From: Cervus elaphus
Taxonomy: Eukaryota; Chordata; Mammalia; Artiodactyla; Cervidae
DNA: 64,000 nucleotides
Reading direction: 5' to 3'
Assembly (NCBI RefSeq): GCF_910594005.1
Contig: NC_057831.1
Coordinates: forward strand, 37,778,001-37,842,000
Part shown: positions 24,001 through 36,400 of the stretch, piece after piece
Position numbering within the stretch: the stretch's first letter is position 1
Layout: every line of letters starts with the position of its first letter
Notes under the pieces: generated by a model
The model's input: the letters and a program-made list of their open reading frames with translations, nothing else
Told to the model about the DNA's origin: nothing
Database searches by the model: none
Program-made: the position numbers and the translations under genes

Positions 24001-24600
24001 GGACTGCAGCATACCAGGTCTGCCTGTCCTTCACTATCTCCCAGAGTTTGCTCAAACTCCTATCCATTGAGTTGGTGATGCCATCCAACCATCTCATCCT
24101 CTGTCATCCCCTTCTCCTCCTGACTTCAATCTTTCCCAGCATCAGGGTCTTTTCCAATGAGTCAGGTCTTCACATCAGGTGGCCAAAGTATTGGAGTTTC
24201 AACTTCAGCATCAGTCTTTCCAATGAATATTCAGGGTTGATTTCCTTTAGGATTGATTGGTTTGATCTTGCTGTCGAGGGGACTCTCAAAAGTCTTCTCC
24301 AGCATCAGAATTTGAAAGCATCAATTATTTGGCACTCAGCCTTCTTTATGGTCCAGCTCTCACATCTGTATATGACTACTGGAGTAAGATAAGATCCAGC
24401 CATAGAGTTTCCTCTCCTTTCTGACAGCATCCAGTTTGGAGTGAAGCCCTGCTCTTTTAGAACCTCCTTGAAAGTATCCAACGCCAAAATCTTAAAATAG
24501 GATCTTTCTAAAACACTCTTTCTGAGAAGCCCCATGATTCTTCATGATGGACCTTCTTCCTCTGTTCCAACAAACAATAAACCCAACTCATTCACCTGTA
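21087..24600 (+). other. MED28: MED28 3' UTR and downstream sequence
   Basis: No coding exon follows the stop. AT-rich 3' UTR-like sequence runs at least to about 21700. Candidate AATAAA hexamers are at 23851-23856 and 24576-24581, but I cannot tell which is used. A BovB fragment occupies 23950-24470. ORFs at 22297-22524 and 23153-23458 have no recognisable homology. Confidence 0.5.
23950..24470 (-). repeat. BovB (RTE) LINE 3' end, antisense
   Basis: Starts GTTGTTCAGTCGCTAAGTCA, TGTCCGACTCTTTGCGACCC, then CATCCAACCATCTCATCCTC, ACATCAGGTGGCCAAAGTAT and TTGAAAGCATCAATTATTTG: an antisense BovB 3' end, more complete than the copy at 13310. Possibly within the MED28 3' UTR. Confidence 0.85.
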
Positions 24601-27333
24601 GCTAGGTGTCTGGTGGTCTTTGCTCCTTCAGCTGTCTCAGTGTATACCTTCTGGAGGGCCTGACTGACCTGCTGTGAGCACGGTCTGAGAGAATCGACAG
24701 GACGGTGAGGTTGGAGACTGACTCACTCACTGTCCAACTGGCAGGAAGATCCATCCTGAGTGGGATGTGAGGTCCAGTCACCAGCACAAGAGGGTGGCCT
24801 CATTATTGATTTTACCAGTGCTGCCCTGGGCAAGTGTCCCAGTGGAAGGGAACTTTTGTCAATGCACAGATTCAATGTTGCGTATAAGAACGGTGGGATT
24901 GACTGGTTAACACTCCACTGTCTCGACTCGCAGCAAAGGGACAATGACAGAATAACTGTTTAATGCTCAAAGGCCTCTGAGTTCCTGGGGCATCTTTGGT
25001 TATCCCCTGCAGGGGGAGAACAGACAGCTGAGAAGTTAGTAGGAGGCAGCAGATCAAAACCAGTGCTGCACCTGGGGGATGATGGTGGAGATTAGTGCTC
25101 TTAGAAACCTGAAGGATGCTAGGAAACTCGTCCCAATCATAGCTCCGTTTACTTTCCCAGACTTGCCCGTATAGAATCCAGGGAGAGGCTGGAGACCGAG
25201 TGTATAGCAGGCAGCCTCAGTTGCACCTGCTGTTGCAATGTTACTGGAGCAGTAATACGGGCTCAGGTATGTAGTGTGCAACTACGATGGGACGACTTCA
25301 TTCTTTTCTCCCCCAGGTAAGAAACAGTTGGCAACTGGAAAATGTTCCTTTCCAGTTTTGTTCCAGGAATACGTTAATTCCTTCTCTCTGTTATAATATA
25401 GCCTAAAGAGATACCCTGTTTTTCCTCCTAAATCAATTCTGAATCAGTTCATTTCTCTTAATGTCTGCTGTTAACCTCCAAGCCATCCCCATCATCTCTA
25501 GACCACTCTGCTCTTGAGAGATGAATGGAACCAGATTATGCAAAAGAAAACAAGAATGTTTTCTGTCTCAAATTTCCTTATCATTATCATTTAGGGTACA
25601 GAGAGGAAGAATTTCATTCCCTGCTGATGAAGGTGTAAATTGCTAGAAACTTTTTGGTAATTTGGTAGTATTACACAAAAAGCCTAGGCATATCCTTTGA
25701 TGCTTTATTTCAATACTCAAGGAATATGTCCTAAAGAAAAAATGATAGATGCATGCCAAGATGTACTTAGCAAAGATAATTATTTGTGTATAACCTCAAA
25801 ATTTAGCATGATCTTTTAGTCACATGCAACAAGGAGTTAAAACTGATGTGGGGTCTCAACAAAATTCTATCTCAGTATGTGTTATGCCAAGTTAAACAGC
25901 CTCCTTTGTTTAGAACTACCTATATGTACTCTTTTTTAAAAACACTGTCCTATAATATTACCTTAAGCAGGAAATAAAACTAAAAAATACTTGATACTGA
26001 AAAGTAACAGGGCATGCTACACAGATGGTAACAAGTATTTGCATTTAAAAAAAGTATGTTATTGGGCTACATGTTTTAATTAGGTAGTAAATTTACTTTC
26101 AAATTGTGAGTCTGAGTTGTAATTGCATTTCTCTCAAAGTGACCCAAGTGCATGAGTAGCTACATTTTATTGAAGATGATCTGACTGAGGTTAATGTGAA
26201 GTCCCTGTTTCCAAGTTCAGCCTTTGTATAATTTCACCTCTGAAAAATCAATACAAGTCACAACCATTTTTATTGCCCAGTTGTTTAAAGTTTTATTCAG
26301 AGAACAAAGATTTGACAGTGCATGGAATAGACAACTGTTTATAGGCCACCTGCTGGGCCAGCACCAAAGGATTGAGAATATATTTTTCCCACCGAAAGCT
26401 GTATTCAGTTTGTTTAATTGCAGTGCTCCATCAGAGGATCAGACAACTCGTCACGGACTGACAGCAAGGTCAGCACTGAACAGCCATTCCCAGTTCCCTT
26501 TAATCTACTGAGCATCCATGCAGTGGGGAAGCAACGCACCACGAGGCAAGACTAGAGGTTCAGTAGGACTTTGACTTCAAAGAACAGATAGTCTAGAAAC
26601 CATCACAAACAATCGAACTGATGCTACAGTCATTGAGGTCGAGATGTGTGACAGGGTGAGGCTCCATTATTCACAGAAAAATCCTGGCAAGGCTTAATTC
26701 CAGTTCATGGTTAGAATTATTACCCATATTTTGTTTAAACCTCAAAAAGCCCCTTTGAGGTAGGTGTTACACCCTCTGTAATCTTCATGTCCTGGACCTA
26801 GGAAGTCAAAATATTTGATCCAACTATGCCAATGTCTGCTATAGTCCATTCTTAGTAGTTTGGTTTGGTTTTTAAAAACTTGACTTGCCTGGTTATTCTG
26901 AGTTTTGCTTTATTTCACTTCCTATTGAGGTTACGTGTGCATTTTGGAATTATTTACATAGAAACAGTTTAAAGTAAAGATGATCAGCATCCTAGGAAAA
27001 ATGAAACCACTTTCAAAGTAGACCATGGAAAGCACAAAGTCTGATATTCCACAAGGTGGTGTGCAATCTTATGGACACTAGAAATATCATGTATAGGTCA
27101 TCAGGAACATTAATAATATTTCCCTATGGGTGCTTTCTGATAACACTGGCTTGTTTCATCTTAACATCACAATGAAACAGTATGAAATGTTAATGTAAGA
27201 ATTTGTTTTAGCTATATATGTAAATTATATTGCAAGCAAGTTATTTGGTTGACTCTTTAGTTCATTCCTTCAATCAGGTGTTTCAAAAGAAATGTTTTTC
27301 AAATATCCTCTTTATGCTTTCCCAAGGATCAGT
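24600..27333. other. Convergent MED28/FAM184B intergenic or 3' UTR region
   Basis: No exon was found. FAM184B transcription enters from the right; minus-strand AATAAA hexamers (read as TTTATT on +) lie at 26909-26914, 26269-26274 and 26166-26171, any of which could end the FAM184B 3' UTR. The sequence is AT-rich with no strongly recognised repeat. Confidence 0.55.
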
Positions 27334-27427
27334 TTAGAAAGAAAAATACTTGGTAAACCATTCCTGGTGGGCTGAACCTTGCTTCTGTTGGACTTCTTTG
27401 GGTTGGGCTGTATCATCATCTTGTGTC
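27334..27427 (-). CDS. FAM184B: FAM184B terminal coding exon
   Basis: Acceptor TTGTTTTTAG, then G completing Arg, TQDDDTAQPKEVQQKQGSAH, QEWFTKYFSF and stop TAA (27336-27334 on the minus strand). The C-terminus matches my memory of human FAM184B. The 3' UTR continues to lower coordinates. Confidence 0.95.
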
Positions 27428-30400
27428 CTAAAAACAAACAAGTTTTCTTAGATGGTTTCGAAAATTATTCAGTAAACAACTTAATATGCCATCATCTTTT
27501 CAGTGAAAGATAACTACTGCTTTACTCTTCAAAAGATTAGTAGCTAGAAAAAGTTGTGAAGGATGAGGATGAAGAGAGAGCATATAATTCTGTTGTGGAA
27601 ACAATGCTCTCCATATTTCACTTAAAATGAATGAGGCACATTTTGCAACATTTACTATTTAAAAGAATATATATATATATATAGCTGAGATATATATGGC
27701 CTAAAGCTATATATATGTCATATATATATATATATAGCTGAGCTGGGTCTTGATTGCTGCACGGGGGCCTTCTTTAGTTGTGGCAAGCAGGGGCTACTCT
27801 CTAGCTGCAGTGTGCAGGCTTCTCATTGCAGTGGCTTCTCTTGCTGTGGTGCACGGGCTTTGTTGCCCCATGGCATGTGGAATCTTCCCAGACCAGGAAC
27901 TGAATCCATGTCTCCTGCACTGGCAGGTGGACTCAACCTCTGGCTCCCAGAGAAGTCTGCAACATTTACTGTTTATTTCAGGGACAAATTAAACAATAAA
28001 CCCCTTTCATAAAAAAGTAAAAGGAAAAATGGTTAATGAATACAAAATTACACTTTATGGCCTCTTCAAAAGTTACCTAATGTGCTCTGGCCTTTCAATG
28101 AGGCTGTGAAATTAGTCTAATAAACTGAAAGAGAGAGATGATAAGTAAGTACAGTGTTTACCTATCTGAACAGTCTCTATCTGTACTTGTGAAGCTTCTT
28201 ATAAAACAGTGGGAACACAGCTTTAAAAAGGTGTATGATAATGAGTTATGAACAGTGGCCAGGATTAGGCCGGCTCTGGCTCTGGCAGTTAATAGACCAT
28301 GTGCTTGGGATTCTAGGCCTGTGTCCTCAGCTGTGAAACAAAGGACTGGACTTGCTCAATGATTGGCAGGGGGTCCTTCCAGCTCTACATTCATTTTTGT
28401 CCAAATAGCCTTGGGCAGACAGGGCCTTTGGAAAAGGAACATTTCAGAAGAGGCCTCTTCTGAAAAGCAAACTCCAAAGTCCATAATTAAAGATTTAGCT
28501 CTGAACAAAAATTGGCCAAGAAGGAAAATCAACAACAGGGGAAATCACACTTCTGGAAGAGAAGCATGCTGCAAGAGTTTCTGGAAAACAAAGCAGTATC
28601 AGAGAGCACCACACGAGATCAACCAAACCCACAGATTAAGATTAAAATTACAAGATTATATAATGAATCTTGAGAAATAACCTTTTAATAACAGTGGAAA
28701 ATTGCTGAATGCTTCTATGCCAGGTCTTGTGCTAAGCATATCCTATGGATTAATTCCTTTAGTTTCACATGAGTCTGAAGAGGTAGGTAGTATATTATCT
28801 TCATTTTAGAGGTGAGGAAACAGAGATGTCAAGTGAGCTGCCCAAAGCCACACAAGCTAAGAATGAGCAGGACCAGAATTTGAATCCAGACTCAAGGCCA
28901 GATGATGACAGCCCACCGTTTGTGTGAATCACTCTGAAGTGATCGGCTAAGTGATTCAGTGTCCCCTGTCTACTCATCCATGGAAAAGTTAAAAAAAAAA
29001 GAGGCTTTCTGGATTTTTTATCCGGAATAGTATCTCTTCTAAAGAATGACCTATTTCCTTTCTCATAGATAATCTTTCTTTTTGGCTGAGCTGCAGTTTG
29101 TCTAAGGCAAGGCTTGCTTTGTTATTCTTTGTATCGGCCCAAATGCTGGGTATTTAACAGGTGCCAGAAAGGAATTCTAATTTCCCTCCTGTCTACAGAA
29201 AAATGGAATCATAGCTTTGGCCCTCTGCGTGCATGCTGAGTCATTTCAGTAGTGTCTGACTCTTTGCAACCCTATGTATCATAGTCCGCCAGCTTCCTCT
29301 GTCCATTTGATTCTCCAGGCAAGAATGCTGGAGTGGGTTGCCATGCCCTTCTCCAGGAGATCTTCCCCAACCCAGGGATCAACACCACCTCTCTTCTATC
29401 TCCTGCATTGGCAGGAAGGTTCTCTACCACTAGCGCCACCTGGGAAGCCCAGCTTTGGCCCCCTACCTTGTGGCAGTTTTCACATCTAGAGATGGGGTGG
29501 GTTTGTAGGGCCGGCCACAGCTGGGACCTGGGTCCAAGCTGGGTGACTTAGTTATCGGAGGGGCATTGATCCTGGAGCTCAGGTCACCACTCAGAAAGTT
29601 CTTGGCGTAGGAAGCGAGGTTTGGCACACTGACCACTCGGCTGGGCACTTCCTCCACCTTCTTCTTCTGTTGGGATTAAAAGAAAGGCCTGTTAGTGCCG
29701 CCTAAAAGCAGCATTACTGTAAAAGTAGATAAGCCTGCCATGCCAGAATTACGTGAGCAAGAGACAATACTTATCTATTACATGTTCTTTTTGAAAGCGT
29801 TTAGTTGTGCTTTAAAACAGGCTCACAATCTCTATCCAAAACTTCTGGCAGCAAGTATATTTTTTAACTTAAAGTTTTTAGATTTTAAAAGGTACCCTCA
29901 GCAGAAGCTGGCCCACACTGTCCTCAATACATTAATATTTCTGGAATGAAACTTACATTTTGTCACATGAAGAGGGATATATAAAAATTATAAATGAGCT
30001 CACATGAATTCAGCTGGAGTTAATGAATTACCAAAAAATATAAACTTTTCAGTGCTTTAGGATTTTGTGATAGCAGATGAGAAATTTGGATGTGAATATT
30101 TTCACTGTAATACATTCCAAAAATATAAAAGGAGAAAAAAGGTGAAGTGAAGGATTCTTGTCCTTCTTCTCCTTCCTATCACCAAGATATAGCCACTATT
30201 AGTAGTGACACATATATAAAAAGTTTGGAAAGTTAAAAAAACTCATAAAAATTAAAAAAATATATAATCTGCCTAGTCAGATAGAAACAGTTTGCTAGTA
30301 ATTTGGACTATTTCCTGGGGGGGTCTTATTTTCAATGAATATTTCTCTAAATGAATGCCAGATTGTTGATAAATAAGCTACCATTATCTTTGGGGAAAAT

Positions 30401-33400
30401 AAAGCCAGCAGAATTATGTAATGCATTGAAACCAGTAGGACCAATTTACCTTCATCGAAGGGGTCAAATACCCTGGGTGAGGATTGAAAGAGAAGGATCT
30501 ATTCCGATGGGACACTGCGCTGGGGAGCGCTGCATAGTGAAATCTTCTCTCCTCCTGGAAAAAATACAATTGAGTCTAAATGAGCCTAACTACACAGCAC
30601 ACTGAGTTTGATTTGAAGGAAGATGGCTGTGTGAGGGCAGATTACAGAGAGGAGGAAAAACCAGGGAAAAGAGGGGAAGTCAGTGGGAATCAAATTACAA
30701 TCCACTGAGGCTTTGAGGAAGCACCTTTATTGCTGGAGCCTTTGTGTCCCCAGCCCCTCTTGTAAAGGAAAGGACAAGCTTATTTGGCATGCCTTAGGGA
30801 AATAAGAGATCCAGGTACTCTTAGCATCTGGGAAAAGTCTACCGCAAAAAGTTATTAGCTAAGGCAAAATAAAAAACACCCAGGTACAATTGCTATATGG
30901 GTTTTCTTGGTGGCTCAGTGGTAAAGAATCTGCCTACCAATGCCAAAGATGTGGATTCAATCCCTGAGTCAGGAAGATCTGAGAAGGAAATGCAACCAAC
31001 TCCATTATTCTTGCCTGGGAAATTCCATGGACAGAGGAACCTGGTGAGCTATAGTCCATGGGGTTGGACAGTCCAAAAGAGTTGGACATGACTTAGTGAC
31101 TAAACAAAAACGCAACTGCTATATGGTCAATCTTCTTTATCTGTGTTATTTTCCACTTTTTTTCTTCCCAGATGTCTTGTTTTTAAAATAAGTTCCAGGT
31201 GTATAATTTCATCTGTAAAAACATTGATAAGTATTTCTAAGAGATAAGGACTCTTTACAAAACATAACCACAATACTTTTGTCACATTTAACAAACAAGC
31301 AATTCCTTATTGTGTGTCAGTCACTTAGTCAAGTCCGGCTCTTTGCGACCCCATGGACTGTAGCCTGCCAGGCTCTATTGTCCCTGGGATTCTCCAGGCA
31401 AGAATACTGGAGTGGGTCACCATTTCCTTCTCCAATTCCTTATTAGTATCATCTAATTTTCAGTTAGTGGTTAAGTTTTCCTCATCATCTTGACATGAAG
31501 CAGTGTGCCTGGGGAGCAGGAGGGTGCGAGGATGGGTTTGAGATACAAGTGTATGTATGTGTTATGGGAGGATGTGTAGCTGTGTAAGCCACTATAAGAC
31601 CATGGATTTTACTCTGAGAAGAACAGGGAGCCATAGGTAGTACTGAATAGAGCTGTGCTGTGATCTGTCTTACATTTTAATAAGATTACCCTGGTTGCTG
31701 TGAGGTCAACAGAGTATGGTGAGGCTGGAGTGAGTGGGGAGACCAAAGGACTCTCCACCATTCCTAAGAGGCAGTGGGGCCTGGACCAAGGTGGTGAAGG
31801 GAGAGACCCAGGGAAGTGGCTGGACTTCTCATGTGGCTAACTAGCTGACCCATATAGGCCACGCTGATAGAAGTGTATCACCCAACGTCTCCAGAGCTGA
31901 ATGTAAACCACTGGGAGCTGGCTTATAGAGAACTTTCAACCAAAGCGTGGAGCACAGGAAGGCTGGACAAAAGCCTAAAGCAATGGTCAAAGTGTGAGGA
32001 GACACAGATGTGAGGTCCAAGTCATTCTGCTGCTGCTGCTGCTGCTAAGTAATTTCAGTCGTGTCTGACTCTGTGCGACTCCATAGACGGCGGCCCACCA
32101 GGCTCCCCCGTCCCTGGGATTCTCCAGGCAAGAACACTGGAGTGGGTTGCTATTTCCTTCTCCAGTGCATGTAAGTGAAAAGTGAAAATGAAGTCCGCTC
32201 AGTCATGTCCGACTCTTCGCAACCCCATGGACTGCAGTCTACCAGGCTCCTCCATGCATGGGATTTTCCAGGCAAGAGTACTGGAGTGGGGTGCCATTGC
32301 CTTCTCTGCCAGGTCATTCTAGATTTTCCCAAATTCTATAGGTTAGCAAAACACAAACCAATACCAACATCAGGCAGATGGTGTAGGACTTGGGAGCAGA
32401 GTGATTATTTTTTGCCTTCTACTTTCCTGTGTTAATTTTTTCTAGTGAGCATGTATTATTTTATATAACAGGGAAACAATATCCAAGGACCTTTTGTAAG
32501 GTGGTTTTCAGGTTATCAGGAATACAGTTTTAGGCCCCCAGGAAAGTGCCAGGCTAAAGCAAACGCCTCTGAAACCTCACCGTGAGCTGCTTGATGATCT
32601 CCTCCCTCTCCTTCAAGCGGGTCTGCAGACGGCCTATGAGCTGAACGTCCTCTGGCCTGGATGCCCCCTTCCCTGGCTTCTCTCCGGAATCTTTCAGTCT
32701 GTTTCAAGCAGGCATGTGGTTAGCCCCCGTGCTGCAATGACTCAACCACGAGGAGGGAGATGTGGACATGATGGGGATGATGCCATGTGCTTGGCCTGGC
32801 TGGCTACTCTCTGTTCACCAAAGGGGAAACTGAGGCCCAGGGTCAGCCAGTGAATTGGCTGCAGAGCTCTGGGTGGATGGAGCCCAGGACCCCAACTCCC
32901 AGTCTGACATGTGTCATTCCTGGGCTGTAGGGCCCAGGAATCAAAGATCTGTGCACATAGATGCCACATTCAATGGGGCTTCAAGAACCAGGGAAATTTG
33001 GGGAAAGTGGCCTTGGCTGGCAAATGTCCCCACTGCTAGCAAGGACAGCAGGTTGTGCTAATACAGATGTGGTTCCATCGCCATCTCCTGGCGGCCAGAG
33101 AGCATAGCATGAGCTAGTTCTGCAAAATGGGGGGCAGCAGGTACCCACAGCCCTTTCAATGTGAAGCTGGAGAGACATAACCTCTGGATGGTGGTGGAGG
33201 GAGCGGGGCTGCAGGTGGTCCACTGATTAGTTGATAAGAGGCCAGGGTTTTGGGGTGAGAGGACCTGGACTCTTAACCCAGCTCTGCTTTTTTCTAGCTG
33301 TGTAATGGGTATTTTGCCCATAACCCTCAGTTCCTTCTTTAAAATGGGCATGAAACTGGGTGGTTGTGAGGATTCAATGAGACAATGTGCCTGGCACATG

Positions 33401-36400
33401 GTAAGAACCCACTAGATGGTAGATGGTGAAACCTACTCCAGATTTTGGATGATTTGCTTTATATTGGAGACAACTGGGGACAGTTTTTAAAAGCACAAGT
33501 TAAGGGTAAGACAGGTGACATGTAAAGTTACTTAGTGCTGCTTGACCTGGTCACCTTGTCACTAACCCTGATCCCCCAGTCTCTTCTCCTCTCAGCAGTC
33601 AGAAATGACCCTGTTAAAAGGTGAATCAGAAGCCCTTGCTTCTGAAGCAAGGGCTTCCCCATTCACTCCACACAAATACACGCAAACCCCTTCTCAGTGA
33701 GGCATCTTCTCTATCCCTCCCAGCTATTCTGCCAAGCTCAGTTCCTACCATCACTCTCTCATTCATTCCACTTAAGCCTTCTGGCTGTTTGGTCTTGGGA
33801 GGCAGGCCCCAGGGCCTTTGCACTTGCTGTTCTGTCTGATTGGAAAGCTCTTTGTCCAAATGTCGCTCTCATTTCCATGCCTCCTTATGCTTAAATGTCA
33901 CCTCCATGCCCACCCTTGGCACTCCAGATACTGATCCTGTTTTCCTTATAGCATTTTCACTATCTGTTATGAAGTTTAACATTTGTTTGCATACTCTTTG
34001 TCAGAATCTCCATCTAGAATTTGTGAGTGCTATGAGAGCACAGTTTTTGTTTTATTCCCACTGTAACCCCAGAACCTAAAACAGTGCAAGGCACACAGAA
34101 GGCCCTTAACAAATATTTGTTGAACGAATAAATGAATGTTTGCAAGAAGGGCTCCTGGTTTCTTAATCTGTCCATGGGAATAAGCTTCTACCCTTAAGAA
34201 CTGCTGTGACAGCAAAAGAGACACAGATGTAAAGAACAGACTTTTGGACTCTGTGGGAGAAGGCAAGGGTGGGATGATTTGAGAGAATAGCATTGAAACA
34301 TGTATATTAGCATATGTGAAATAGATCACTAGTGCAGGTTCAATGCATGAGACAGGGTGCTCAGGGCTGGTGCACTGGGATGACCCTGAGGGATGGGATG
34401 GGGAGGGAGGTGGGAGGGAGCTTCAGGATGGGGAACACATGTACACCCATGGCTGATTCATGTCAATGTATGGCAAAAACCACTACAATATTGTAAAGTA
34501 ATTAGCCTCCAATTAAAATAAATAAATAAATTTAAAAAAAGAACTTCTGTGAGGATTAAATGAGATGATGCATATTAGAGGGGGAAATGCTCATTAAAAA
34601 AGCAGCCTTGATCCTTCTGATTTCTTCCAAGTGTGAGGGTTAAACAGTGCTCACTCCTCACAGATTAACAGTGCCCTGCATGAGACAGGAATGTTGTCTC
34701 TCCTAAAACGATGGGTGACCAACCTTCCCAGTTTGCCTGGAACTGAGGAGCTTAGGAAACTCAGGACTTCTAGTTTTAAAACTAGGAGAGTCCCAGGGAC
34801 ACTGGGATGAGTTGGTCCCCCTAACAAAAAGGTACATCTACAAGTCCCTCCCAGCCTGGGGCCAAAGCCTCACTTACTCAGTTTCCAGGGCAGCCAGCCG
34901 GGCCTGGAGCCGGGCTTGAGCACTGCTGAAATCAGCCACCATGGCCTGCATCTCCTTCCGGTGTTCCTGGCGCAGCATCTCCACCTCCCGGGCCCGCTGG
35001 GCTTGCTGATCCTCCTCCAGCAGCCTGGAGGGGTGGGGGTGGGGGGGTGGGAGGAGCAGCACAGCTGGGCTTGCCCAGGCTGTAGCAACTGAACTTCTGG
35101 GGACTGGAGTTTCTCCCCACTCTGCTGGGTGGCCTGCAGAATCTGAGGTCAGGACATGGTGGGAAGGAGACCTGGGTTCTCCGAGTTGTGGGGACCAGGA
35201 TAAACCCATCTCGTGGGACACCCTCTCAGCACCTTCCACCCCAGCATTCCATGAAGGACCTGAGCACAAAGGGCAGCCTTCAAGGGGACAGGTGGGAGGA
35301 CAGCTCAGGAAAGGAGTCCCAGAAAACACTCCTTTCACTTGAAGCAGGTGTGGGGCCTGGAGGCTGAGATTCTTTATCAGAATTGCCGACTGTTGGGACT
35401 CTGAGAGCTGGAAGACCTGCAGTCCAGTCTGGAAAGGCAGGGTGTGAGAGGGGCTAAGAGGATGGCATTTAGGCTACCAGTGTCCATCCATGACCACCCC
35501 CATCACTTCTGAGTTGTGTGACCTTGGGCAATCTAGGCTTGGCTCAGTTTCTCCATGTGACTGACAATAGGGGATACCTTGTAGGATTATTGCAAGGATG
35601 AACTATGTTAATCCACGTCCAGGACAGCCCGTGGCACAAAGTATATATTCGACCATCGGCCATTAATATCACTTTTCTTAACCTTGGGGTGGGGCATGAA
35701 GGGACCCGCAGACCAGACTGAAGGGCCTGACACCCTCCAAAAGTACATGCATATTTTTGTGTGATGATAGCCTTCTCCAGGAGAGGGACTGTTGCTTTCC
35801 TCATCTGGAGGAAGCTGTAACTGGAAATGATTAGGAACCCCTACTCTGGTCCAGTGTTCTTATTCCAGTGTTACATGGTGAGTCCCTAACTGAATTCAAG
35901 GTGTTCCACCTTGGCCAGGTGGGTTCATGGCTGTTCCCCAGATGAGCTCAGGCCTACTTTCACTTGAACTTTATGCTGGGAACTGGGACATTCAAACACT
36001 GGGATGAAATGGACAAGTGCCTTCAAAGATACAAATTACCAAAGCTTGCTCAGGAAGAAACAGATAACCTGAAAAGTCCCATATCCATTAACAAAATTAA
36101 AGTTGTAGTTATAAACTTTCCATCAAGGTGAAAAAAGGCTGTGAATTCAGGATGGAATCCTGAATAGGGCTATCCAACCTAGATAAGAAAATCATAGTTA
36201 TCACTACAATTTACCAAGTACCAGGGTCAGTCCATGGTAAGCATCTTCCTATATGTTTCACTGCATCTACAATAGCCCCAAGAGAGGTAGTGTTTCCTAC
36301 AGTGTACAGGTAGGAGAGGTTAGCAGACTTGCCCAGGTCACACAGCTATTAACAGGACCACAGCACTGTCTTTTAAACTATGCCACTGCACCGTCTCCCT

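Larger units (their letters stand above)
27428..29466 (-). other. FAM184B: FAM184B last intron
   Basis: 2.0 kb intron holding a TA-rich block (27668-27742), an antisense CHR-type SINE (27743-27960), a MIR remnant (28690-28905) and a Bov-tA SINE (29224-29450). The ORF at 28363-28680 on + has no recognisable homology. Confidence 0.7.
29667..32580 (-). other. FAM184B: FAM184B introns around the 30450-30554 exon
   Basis: Intronic except for the 105-nt exon. Three young SINEs with intact target duplications lie at 30901-31116, 31312-31432 and 32029-32312. The rest is AT-rich with no further exon seen. Confidence 0.7.
32699..34877 (-). other. FAM184B: FAM184B intron
   Basis: 2.2 kb intron with a MIR-like stretch (about 33230-33420), a perfect hairpin (33629-33657) and a BovL1 3' end (34245-34542). 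No exon recognised. Confidence 0.7.

Noticed and set aside
25054..25281. 75-residue minus-strand ORF with hydrophobic stretch, considered as a processed pseudogene
   Set aside because: A faint resemblance to small membrane proteins could not be extended upstream or downstream, and there is no poly(A) tail or flanking duplication.
34030..34329. 99-residue minus-strand ORF (MIYFTYANIHVS...)
   Set aside because: Its start region is the reverse of a BovL1 3' end; the same peptide beginning appears at 59554 from the second copy, so it is repeat-derived.
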